From: Protea cynaroides
Taxonomy: Eukaryota; Streptophyta; Magnoliopsida; Proteales; Proteaceae
Assembly: GCA_028583415.1 (NCBI GenBank)
Contig: CM053267.1
Span: forward strand, 41,962,834-42,026,833
Length of the DNA: 64,000 bases
Reading direction: 5' to 3'
Below, one piece after another: positions 21,048 to 31,120 of the stretch. The position numbers and the translations under genes are program-made. Position 1 is the stretch's first letter, and every line of letters starts with the position of its first letter. Under the pieces are notes generated by a model. That model was not told the origin of the DNA and ran no database searches. It was given only the letters and a program-made list of their open reading frames with translations.

Positions 21048-22601
21048 TAGGGCTGCAACAGAGCCAGGTTGGACCAGGTTTTTCAAAACCCTAACCCCAA
21101 CCCTGATTATTTAAACTTAACCCTAACCCAGCCCAACCTTGCTAGGGTCAGGAAAGTAAACCCTAACCCTGACCCTAGCAGGGTTGGGCCTAACCCTAAC
21201 CTGCCCTGATTGACCCTGACAAGGTCGGGTTGGGCCAGGTTAACCTTGATTAACCCTGATTCATTAACCCTGATTCAAGGTTCGATTGACCCTGATATTG
21301 ATCCTGATTTGACTCTTGCAAATTTCAGGAAAAAGTGCTAAAGTAGCTATTCACAACTAAAAGTATTCACATAATAAGGGAACACAGTAAAATCCGAGCA
21401 TTCTAAAAACATTCAAAAACGTAAGAAACCCCAAGTGCTAAAGTAATTTTTCTTTAAACTTTCCAAAAGAAATCACAATATACCACTCATACGCAAAGTA
21501 AGAGAAAGAATAAAAATTCTGAAACAATTTGCTATGAACCAACAGTAAGAACGGAAGATTAACATGAACTCATAAGCACAGCTTTAAGATTCAAAATCAT
21601 GATAAAAAAAAATATCGAACACAGCTTCAAGATATAAAATCATGGTAGAAGATTATCGAAGCACAGCTTCAAGATTCAAAATCGTGGAGGACGACAATTC
21701 GAAGGAACATAGTATAGCACAGAATGCTACCAAAAAGGGAAGAAAAAGAAAGATAAAATTCTACGGAGAAAGAGAAGTGAAGTGAATCAAAGAGCAGACA
21801 GCACTTACCCAAAAAAAAAAGGTAGACAGCAACAAAACTAATTTGAATTCCCATCGCAACTTTCCGAGGAAAAAAAAGTAGAAAAATTTAAAAGATGTAT
21901 CAAAAATTGAAAAATCCTCTCGAAAGAAAGCAAAAAGGAACATAAAAACAGAAACAGATCAGTTGCTCCGAAGAAGTAACAAAGCAAACCTGGAGCGGTT
22001 GATCAATCTGAGCTTCCGGATTGCGATCGGTAAATAATGAAATGTTTAAAAATATATATATATTTTTTTTAAATAAAGGGAAAAAATTGATATTTACCAA
22101 GGTGATTTTCGATACAAAACATGGGATAACTGAAGTCGCACTGACGTCTGGAGATTCTTGGAGGTGTCAATCCGTTCTAGTTGAAGGAGTCAGTATAGAC
22201 TTGAAATCGATGACCTCTGACTAATCCACTTGTTTGGGTTGTTATTCCCTAAACAAACCAAATATTGAATTAAAGTTAAAACCAAAGAAACAAAGGAGAA
22301 CACAAAGAAAAGATATGTAGGGTAGTTGAAACTGAAAAACCTCTTAGAGGAAGGCGAGTTGGAGGGTTGAGAGAGCGATTAGGGAGAGTCGGAAAGTCGA
22401 GAGAGAGAGAGAGATTAGGGAGAGTCGGAGAGTTATACCAGCAACTCTGCAAGAGAGAGAGATTAGGGAGTATCGGAGAGTCGAGAGAGATTAGGGAGAG
22501 TCGGAGAGATTGAGGGACTGGGAGTCATTGAGACACAGTCGAAAGAGAATAGGTGAGAGTCGAGATTAGGTTTAGCCATATGGGGTTTGGTTTTACTCAA
22601 A

Positions 22602-22635
<34 letters not shown>

Positions 22636-22805
22636 GGTCGGGCCGGGCTGGGCTCAACCCAGGGGGTCAACCCTAATCCAACCCAACCCTGCCAAGGTTG
22701 ATAAAAAATTAAGCCCTGACCTAGCCCTAACAGGGTTCGGGCAGGGTTCAACCCTGCCAGGGTTCCGGGCGGGTTCAAGTCATCAAGGTAAAAATTGCAC
22801 CCCTA
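21048..22805. mobile_element. hAT element (1758 bp) in intron 3 of IAMT copy 2
   Basis: Ends TAGGGCTGCAA and TTGCACCCCTA are flanked by a perfect 8-bp duplication GGTCCGCC (21040-21047 and 22806-22813). Outer parts match the 495-bp element at 11651, including the AACCCTAACCC-like words. The centre is longer, AT-rich, with a repeated GATTAGGGAGAGTCGGAG block at 22375-22560 and an AT run at 22606-22632. No transposase motif was found. Confidence 0.9.
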
Positions 22806-22896
22806 GGTCCGCCTATCCATTTTTTACCACTATACAGCATACAGTCTTATGGTAGGTGGGGGTCCCACCTTGACCAGATTGAATGATGGTACGACG

Positions 22897-23063
22897 GAAG
22901 AACGGAGTTTAGATCACCGACATATACATATATCCTCTCTAGGATTGCCTCATCTTTCACATCTAATGAGTCTCACACTTTAGACATGGGTCCCACACCA
23001 CATGACGGTGATGGGATCCCATAGAGAGTACATGTACATGTAGATGATCCGAACTCGAAGAAC
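22897..23063. mobile_element. Palindromic MITE in intron 3 of IAMT copy 2
   Basis: Inverted arms around AGATCACCGACATATACATAT and its mirror ATGTACATGTAGATGATCC, absent from copy 1 intron 3. Shares text with 7195-7345. Borders approximate. Confidence 0.5.
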
Positions 23064-24202
23064 ATACCTTTTAATCATTAATCTGATATTATGATAGAGT
23101 AATATCGACCGTTCCTTTTAAGAAAATAAATCGGACGGTACTGATTCTCATGCAGGGTCTGGTAGAGAGTGAGAAACGTGATAGCTTCAATATACCATTG
23201 TATGCGCCGAGCCTGCAAGACTTCAAGGAGGTAGTGGAAGCTGACGGCTCGTTTGCCTTTAACAAGCTGGAGGTTTTCAGAGGGGGAAGCCCACTTGTTG
23301 TTAACCAGCCAGATGATGAGGCCGAGGTTGGCCGGGCCTTTGCTAACAGTTGCAGGAGTGTTTGTGGTGTATTAGTGGACGCCCACATAGGAGACCAGCT
23401 TAGCGAGGAGCTCTTCAAGCGGCTTGAGCCTCGAGCAACTGCTCACGCCAAAGAGTTTTTAGAGCAGTTACAGTTCTTCCACATTGTTGCTTCCCTCTCC
23501 TTTGCATAGAAAGCTATAGAAAGCTATAGAAAGCTAGATCAAAGATGGTTTTTCTCTCTTTTTCATTCATGGTGTCCTTCTCTCTCCTTCTTTCTCTCTC
23601 TTCTCTCTCTCTGTCAAGTCATTTTTATACTTGATGAGTTTGTGTCTTTATTCCCTTGAACCATGACTTTGTAAGTAAAGTGAAAGTCTCTCAATTTTAT
23701 TTTCATTTATAAATTATGATTTTGTCCATGTATGTATGTGATCTTTCTTTAGACCTACCACTTGTGAGAATCATCACTTATGAATTCCCATTCAACTTTA
23801 AGGTAAAGTTCAGTTACTTCAGTTATCTTCAGTTCTCTTTATCTCTCCTATCTTTTTTCAGTTCTTTCAATGGCCATTCTGTCGGGCACATTACAGCCAG
23901 GCCCTCTGGGCTTAGATATCAGCTAAGGTCACCCTAAATAATTCATGTGCTTGTCGTGCACTGGAGCAGGTCTGGTGCATGGAAGACAATGGATTCGATT
24001 TCTAAAATCAAACCGTTAATTGACCGATTAAAGGTCATTAAGCCAACATTTTATTAAATATATATGTACGAAACCAACATTGAATCGAACCAATCCTATA
24101 ATGGCCTGATAGGGCCCATTAAGGTAGTTTGTTACTACATATACATATAGTAAACCGAAATCAGACTAAGACCGAATTGATAAGAGCCCATTAAGCCAGG
24201 AC

Positions 24203-24361
24203 TTGGATCGTCTCCAGTCCGTCCAGTCGTCCAGTCGTGGACTGGGCGGACTGGATTAAAAGGACACGCATACCAATACATGGGGGGGCGTGTCCTTTAA
24301 ATCCAGTCCGTCCGTCCACGACTGGACGGCTGGACGGACTGGAGACGATCTTTTTCCCATT
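24203..24361. mobile_element. Short Mutator-like MITE with 10-bp target duplication
   Basis: Starts GGACTTGGATCGTCTCC and ends GGAGACGATCTTTTTCC. Flanked by CATTAAGCCA on both sides. Inner palindrome includes AGGACACGC and GCGTGTCCT. Related to 6888-7045. Confidence 0.8.
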
Positions 24362-24551
24362 AAGCCAACCCGCTAAAGCCTGAAATTTTTTTTTTTATTG
24401 GACCGTAATTAAGCTAGGTTGTATAGGCAAACAGGCCCATTGACTCCCCTACTCTGAGTCAATCCAATAAAGTGGATTGATTGCAAATAATCAAACCATT
24501 CCTAGATGATCAAATCAATTCCTAGATTCCCGATCATCTGCAAGCCATCGT

Positions 24552-24652
24552 TGTTGGGAATAGTCCCACATTGCTTAAGACTGGAACCTTGCCTTATATA
24601 TGTGAGTGTCCATCTACTTACTAATTCAAACATTTGAGATGAAAACTTAACA
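24552..24652 (+). mobile_element. TRIM solo LTR
   Basis: 101 bp from TGTTGGGAATAGTCCCAC to GATGAAAACTTAACA, flanked by ATCGT and ATCAT (4 of 5 alike). No primer-binding site follows, so this is a solo LTR of the family at 487 and 25330. Confidence 0.75.
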
Positions 24653-25329
24653 ATCATATGGCTGGTGCTAAAATCTTACTCAGATGCATCATGGAGATAG
24701 GAGCAGGAGGAAAGGGTTGCAAATATGCCCGGCCCATGAGATGTTTGGGCTTAAATTTGAACTTCAAGTTTAGCCTGATCCAAGTTGCTTCATAGGCTCA
24801 CAGCCCTACGGGCATGCATGTAGGTTTGTGAATGTATCCACTCTCCAAAAACCTGATCTTCTCATTCGTCACACTGATCATGTGATGCGTTTTTACTGGC
24901 CTTTACATTCCTCTCTCCCAAACACCACAAGGTCTTTTGTCTACCAAACGAATGCAGTGGTAAAGAATGTAAGATAGCTTTGGGAGGCTTTGGAGAAGTA
25001 GGTAAGATTTTCGAAGGATTAATTGTCTTGTATTTAGTGGACGGACAAAGAGAGATTGTATTAAATTGGGAAAAGATCACTGTTTGGTACTGTCGTTCTA
25101 TTACTCTCTCTCATATGGGTGGTGAAATAATTATACTAAGTTGATTATTTGATTGTCCCATGTAAGAGGGGGCAAAGGGACTGCCGGGTAGCAATCCTTC
25201 TTGTCTGGACTTTGTCACTAATTTTGCAAACATTGGATCTTAAGGAACGCTCTCCTTAAAAACCAAAACTACCCATGTTAGTTGCATCGATTTTGAAAAT
25301 CATGCACAAGAATTATTTGATCTTTTACA
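24653..25329. other. No gene seen between solo LTR and TRIM
   Basis: AT-rich, only short open frames, no recognised repeat. Confidence 0.5.
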
Positions 25330-25800
25330 TGTTGGAAATAGTCCCACGTTGCTAATGAGATTGAAATCTTGGGGTCTTATATATGGAGAGTCCCTCCACT
25401 TACTAGTTCGAACTTTTGAGTTAGAAACTTGTACATGGTATCAGAGCTCTAAGTTCCCTTTCATTGTAACCTTAAAACCTTAAAAAGATAGTAGATGCAC
25501 AAAAGAGGGACTACGGTTACCCAAAGAGAAACACTCATAGACATGTCACCCAAAAATAGGAACAGTCACGGACATGTCATCTGAAAAGAGGGATCAGTCA
25601 CTTGAAAAAAGGGACCAAGTCACCTAAAAAGTGTCATGTATTGCCACATACTACCACATATACACCACCTAACGGTGGACTACTTGTAAGGGGGAGTTTT
25701 GAAAATAGTCTCACATTGCTAATGAGATTGAAACTTGGGGTCTTATATATGAAGAGTCTCTTCACTTACTAGTTCAAACTTTTAAGTTAAAAACTTAACA
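25330..25800 (+). mobile_element. Complete TRIM element
   Basis: LTRs 25330-25435 and 25697-25800 (TGTTGGAAATAGTCCCAC to ACTTAACA) bracket a 260-bp interior. TGGTATCAGAGCT directly follows the left LTR, and GTAAGGGGGAG directly precedes the right LTR. The 5-bp target duplication TTACA is perfect (25325-25329 and 25801-25805). The interior carries imperfect tandem copies of a GTCACC(C/T)AAA unit but no open frame. Movement would need enzymes from a larger element. Confidence 0.9.
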
Positions 25801-26397
25801 TTACACTCCGATTAAAGGAACAATAGAATAATTAATTGTTATAAAAAATAAAATAAATAAATAAACAAATAAACAATTTATCTGGAACAAAAATATGTTG
25901 TAATGAGGTCGGTTATATTCACACAAACCCTCAATGGTTACATGGTCCCCCACCAATGTGGGGCCAATGAAAACGAATAGGGCATCCTATGGGGGGATTT
26001 TTTTTATTTTTTATTTCACCAACTGTTATGGCCATTTTGCCTTTCTTGTGTTGGCGTAGGTTCCACGTAGTCTGAGATCGTTGGTAAGACTGCCAATAGA
26101 GACAAAAGACATGGAATGAGGACGGTGCAAGAGGTAGCTGACAGGAGTGTAAAAAAATAAGAAATGAAGTCCAGACTGGCCGTGAGCACCTCCACAAAAT
26201 TAAATGGGTAGATGGGCATTTCTCTATCTTATAATAAGAGCCAGGTAAATTAAATTAATGCTTACCAACCATTCCTTCCTCAAAAGTTAGTTTATGTTGG
26301 TTGTAAGCTTTGCTGCAACAACAATTCAACTTTGTTAGTCGTCTCCTTCAAGTTTAACTACTTAATACGGCCCAAAACTGGGATCTTCCCTCTCTCT

Positions 26398-26408
26398 CTC
26401 TATATATC
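26398..26408 (+). promoter_or_regulatory. Candidate TATA box of phytocyanin gene
   Basis: CTCTATATATCC lies about 80 bp before the ATG at 26483, at the end of a CT-rich run common in plant core promoters. Confidence 0.45.
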
Positions 26409-26482
26409 CTTCTTTCTTAGTGTCTAAGTTTTCTATTGGCGAAACAACTTTTTTCTAGCTGAGAAAGTCGGCGGTGGTGAAG

Positions 26483-26705
26483 ATGGAAGCAGTACTGAAA
26501 AGGGGATGTGAGAGGAGCAGGAGAATGGATCTGCTACTGGTTTTGATTACTGTAATGGTGAGCTTGAGTGTCGTCCAAGGAGAGAGAGGAGTTGCAGCTG
26601 AGGTTCATCACATCGTCGGAGGAGATCGTGGGTGGGAAATCACTTCTGATATCTCTGCCTGGTCTGCCGATCGATTATTCCGTGTTGGAGATACAATCTG
26701 TAAGT

Positions 26706-26750
<45 letters not shown>

Positions 26751-28590
26751 CAAGAGAAAGTGATACTTTCTCGCCGGCCGCCGGGAAAAGCTTTCTTCTC
26801 CCCATTCCCCCGGTGCCTTTTACGATTTGTAGTGTTGATTCCCCCACACCCTCATTCTCATTCTTATCTTCTTCTCTTTTTTTTTGTGAGAAAGAGCAAA
26901 AAAATAAATCTAAGAGACAATGAATGGAGAACTTGGATCCCAGTCATGCCGCCCATGCAGCCTTATTCAGGCTGTTGGATTGCATAGATGTGTTTTCAAC
27001 GGTCCGGAGGAGACTGCAGAGGCTGCAAGTGCACGGCTACAGGAAACCTAAGTCCATGAATGAACGGCAAATGTTTCTTGATGAGTTCACAAAAAAAATT
27101 CCTGGTGAATCAATTAAAACCCAAATTAAAGATGAAATTTTTTGTAGAGGATCTGCATGTTGTTGGTGTATAAGATTTACACACGTTAGTGTATTCGGGG
27201 ATATACTACTGGAGAAACGAACGAAAGGAAGTACAAGGAGAACCCAGAGCACCCCTGACATTAAGGAGAGAGAAAAAGGAAATATGAATTTGTACTTCTT
27301 TTTCCAATATTAGGCTTGTAAGTCTAACAATTTTTTTTTCTCCGACGGATGACACCAGTTGGTTATAGATGTCCCACCGGATGAGACGTCTCTTTTATAG
27401 AGTTTCTTTTAGTGTATTCTTTTTTCAAGTATTGTCTGTTGTTTTTCACATTACATACACTTGTTTCTGGATTCACATCGTTTTCTCTCAGTGGTTTTTG
27501 GAAGATGTGGTAATCTATTTTGGATGGTCATCATATGGCTCTTGGATGAATGTGAGACCCACGTCTAAGCCGACATCCTCTGTCGACTCGGCTTGTCAGC
27601 TGGATGTTGGTTCGGACATGGGTCTTGGATTCACCGAGAGTCACGTGGCGGCTATCCAGGGCAGGTTGCCACTCTCCTCCCAGAACCACTGGTAGAAGAG
27701 GATGCAGATCCCTTGTTTCTTTGGTGTTCCTTTGACCTTAGTCTCGCATTGACTAATGATTAAATGTTAGAGGGAAGAAAGATACTCTGTGGTGATTAAC
27801 GCTTGACCGTGAGGATCTTAGACCTCCCAAAATCCATTGGCACCTGTCTCAATACATTAACATGTGTTTCGATACAATTTGAGCAGTCAAGATCTCATTG
27901 CCAAGCGACAGTCATTACAAAAGATGTTAGAAGTGACAAAAATTTATATAAATAAGGGTTATTGGTTGTGTTGGTTACTTCGAATGAAAATCAGTCGTCT
28001 AATCCTTGAAATGTAGCCTCTCCGGTCTCCCCTCTCACCTTGTTCTCCTATTTTCCCGTTAATGTATAAGATTTCAATATTCTCCATTATCGTATAAATC
28101 CATTTATAAGTTGATCGATGTCCTAACTTTCCAATAATAATCAGAAATCAAATATGGTTGTTGACAAATATGAATTATGAAATTGGATGTAGGGTTTGCA
28201 TATTCAACAGGAACAGGTGAGAGCATAGTGGAGGTGGGGAGCAGGGATGAGTTGGAAGCTTGCGATGTGTCCAATCCCATCCGCTTGTACACGGACGGTC
28301 TGGATAGCATCATCCTTGACGGTGTAGGCAGTCGCTTCTTTACCAGTGGCAGCCCCGACAGTTGCAGGAAGGGCCTCAAGCTCAACGTCGACGTGTTACC
28401 ACATAAGCCAACCCAGATTCATGGTCAGATGAAACCCCTTACCACCACCACCATCCCTGTTCGTGAGTTTGTGAATGCTGCTGTCGCCGCCGGACCCACT
28501 ACCCCATCTGCAGCGGTCCCACTACAGCAGTGCTCCTCCTCCACTGTCATGGCTTTCTTTGCTCTCCTTCTCTTCTGGGCTTTCTTGTAA
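26483..28590 (+). CDS. Phytocyanin, early nodulin-like (copper ligands missing)
   Basis: Two exons, 26483-26699 and 28193-28590, joined in phase 1 so that T plus GG makes Trp of DTIWFAYS. The product is 204 aa, or 190 aa from the internal ATG at 26525, which gives a cleaner signal peptide (LLLVLITVMVSLSVV). The plastocyanin-like domain runs from HHIVGGDRGWEI through VGDTIWFAYS, EACDVSNPIRLYTDG and RFFTSGSPDSCRKGLKLNVDV, with the disulfide cysteines EAC and DSC present. The His, Cys and His copper ligands of true phytocyanins are absent (ESIVEV in place of the HNV motif; SPDSC in place of PGHC). A Pro/Ala/Thr-rich tail and a terminal hydrophobic segment, MAFFALLLFWAFL, predict a GPI anchor at the plasma membrane. 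The 1.5-kb intron contains a CT tract and a MITE. Confidence 0.82.
26711..26748. repeat. (CT)n microsatellite at start of phytocyanin intron
   Basis: About 19 CT units begin 11 bp after the splice donor. Confidence 0.95.
27469..27711. mobile_element. Palindromic Mutator-like MITE, copy 5, in phytocyanin intron
   Basis: 243 bp from GGATTCACATCG to GATGCAGATCC with a perfect 9-bp duplication CTTGTTTCT (27460-27468 and 27712-27720). Arms carry GGATGGTCATCATATGGCTC and the mirrored form with CACGTGGCGGCTATCC. The best-delimited family member together with copy 4. Confidence 0.92.
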
Positions 28591-29440
28591 TCTGATTATA
28601 TAAGAAAAGGGGAGATTAGACTTAGACTAGACTAGCTAGATTCTCTGGAGAGAAGGACTTCAGATTTGGTTAAGACCCTTTTTTTTTTTTTTAGGTGTGT
28701 GAATTAATTTTGTGTTTTACTTCTACTAATATGGACTTGTTTGGTACTGTGATTTGATAATACGGATTTGTTTAAATTATTACGTAATAAAAACCATAAC
28801 AAATCATTGAACATGACTAAATGAACAATGAATTCATATCTAAGTCACGATCAACCACATTTCTGTGTTGGTCTTGTCTACTCTTCCCTCTAAAAACACT
28901 AGGGTAGACAACTAATGTGCATTACTACAAAGAGCAGAGACCAACTCTAGGAGATAAGGGTAAGTACTAACAACCGATGATGTCTATTCTGTAATAATGC
29001 ATAATTGCTAATAGGCCCAATAGGGAAATAAGGGAACAACCAATCAAAGGATACATGTCCGACGGTGTCCACCAACAAAGACTTAACATGTGTTACCGTC
29101 TATATACCTGTTGGTGAAGTGGAAGGGTTATCCCCAATATCTTGGAGATTATCACATACCAACATCAATATGGAAAGATTCCTTGATACAACCATGTGCC
29201 AGTTAGCAAGGATACCTCCGAGCTGAAAAATTGGAAGCAATTATAGGAAGTCAAACGCAAGACAACTTATGGGGATCCCAGCTTTCCATATTGAACTTGC
29301 AATGACAACTTATGGCAGATTACATGGGACCAGAGACTGCCCGAGATTATTGCAAATCACTCCAATCATGCCAATATTTATCTACTCCATGCCCCTACAA
29401 ATAAAGCATGAAGGTAATCTGATCCCAATTTTTACACACA

Positions 29441-29493
<53 letters not shown>

Positions 29494-31120
29494 AAATTGC
29501 TTAAACCCCTCTTTACAGGAACTCATATCTTCTTTACTGAGTTCTGTACTGGTAACTCACCCTCTGCTATCTATCTACTTCCATCTTGACAGATATCACC
29601 ACTAGAAGCTCTGGGTGAGAACTAGCGGCAACAGGCCCACACTGTAGGATGTGTTAACAGAAGCGTATTGGCCATTAAGGAGATCACTTCCCCTATTAGA
29701 CTCCATCCAACCAAACTCATCAGTCAATCCCTTTCCATGAGTCCATAAAACAATGACTGGGGATGCTAAAACCGTACATGATTACAACATTACATTTACT
29801 TTCCAAAGCAATTAATTTTTAAGCGCAGTCTCTCCTAAGCTACTCCCCCGCAAACCATGAGATCGTGGCAGTTTTTAATCGACATGGTTCTCGTGTCTGT
29901 TGGGAATTGGATCCTCTGTAAACTGACCAACTTGTTTATTACTTAGTGTAGCAGAATAGTTACACCTAATATAATGAGTTTGAAGTTGGAACCTTTGGTT
30001 ATAGAGAAGGGTTGCTACCTATATATTAAGGTTCCATGGACGAGTATGCATTCATGGGGTTCCTTACCCCTTTCTGGGTGAATTATGAATACGATGTGCA
30101 TGGGTTGTTCCCAGCTATCCACTGCCCATCATGTCATATGCAAACAGAGCATGTGTCCACACATAGGGGTATTATGTCACCTAGGAGCACCAGTCCTTTA
30201 GGAGGCCATGTTATTTCCCCTTCGGATCATAATGCCATTATATGCCTCCCAGAGATCCACTGTCCATGAGCATGTTATTTGCCAAATGCCAACATACGAC
30301 TTGAGAATTTTAGCAACCCATCTCAGATAACACGATTCTTTCCACTATTAATGGCCTAACAAGAAAGAAAATTCAAATGACAATAATTTTTTGGCCTGTT
30401 TTCTACATAATGCCCAAGGCTCTGATCATTGCAAGAGGAATTAAAGAGAAGAAAAATAAAAATTTCAACTTTAAAAAAAATTATAATCATTACAATACAT
30501 ATTATCATATAACTATATAACTAATTCCAAATTATTCCACATTTGATTATTAACTTATATTTTACTTTGCCTCCAATCTCTTGCATTTGAAAAGTAAAAT
30601 AAAAATTACATTAAAAAACATCATTATTAAACATAACAAGAAATTTAAATAGTTTATAGAATTATGTTAGTAATGATTATAAAAGTTTCCTTCTTAGATA
30701 TAAAAATTTTCACTTTTCCTTTTAATTTCTCTTGCAACCAAACTGAGTTCAAAGGTTTCTATTCTAACCACATGAAGCACATACTATGCCGTCCCTCAAG
30801 AAGGAGACCGTCGTTCTCTGTTCCCCGCTCAGTAGGGAGGCATGTCAGCAGAAAATACAAAAAGCTTGCAAGCATATTAAAAAAGTATATGCTTATGATC
30901 TACTTAGAATACAGTATAGCCTGTGAATTACCCTTCCGAACAGTCTGGAGGACCTTGAGAAAACAAGAACTCTCATCTTACACACTTAAGGGTTCCGTAT
31001 CTTTCCTGGACATGGGGAACACCTGAGTTGGCGTCTACACCCAATATGTGGAATCATATGCTACCAAAGGAAAAGCAGCAGGGTTAAGCGCACCAGAAAA
31101 GCTCAAGTATGGCCTGATTA
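28591..31120. other. Intergenic, between convergent phytocyanin and TFIIF-alpha genes
   Basis: Holds an (AC)/(CT) microsatellite at 29435-29483. No gene, RNA or delimited transposon seen. Confidence 0.6.
29435..29483. repeat. (AC)n(CT)n microsatellite
   Basis: ACACACAC passes directly into about 20 CT units. Confidence 0.93.

Larger units (their letters stand above)
18055..23509 (+). pseudogene. Broken tandem copy of IAMT (SABATH methyltransferase)
   Basis: Exons by comparison with copy 1: 18055-18165, 19899-20315, 20398-20923 and 23156-23509. Exons 1, 2 and 4 remain open (MTLQGDNLVVSEQ; DLGCSCGGNT; GLVESEKRDSFNIP). Exon 3 has lost 2 bp near 20509 (AAGCGGACTTAG in copy 1, AAGCGCTTAG here), shifting the frame to an early stop. 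It is also split by a 243-bp MITE at 20607-20849 with the 9-bp duplication TATCTGATC on each side. Insertions also sit in the 5'UTR (Copia), intron 1 and intron 3. The product would end shortly after the SAM-binding half. Residue changes such as GGKGETSY to GRKGETCY suggest relaxed constraint. Confidence 0.9.
9829..23928 (+). other. Tandem duplication unit 2 (carries broken IAMT copy)
   Basis: Colinear with 2331-6394 from TTGGTAGGACCCCAATCT to ATCAGCTAAGG, but grown to 14.1 kb by insertions: Copia (with nested hAT and Gypsy LTR), a SINE-like piece, a long-TIR element, a MITE in exon 3, a hAT element and a palindromic MITE. Uninterrupted downstream flank at 23860-23928 serves as the empty site for the Pack-MULE in unit 1. 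Confidence 0.85.

Noticed and set aside
28591..31120. Hidden gene between phytocyanin and TFIIF-alpha
   Set aside because: Open frames at 29269, 30036 and 30664 lack motifs, splice partners or conserved composition.
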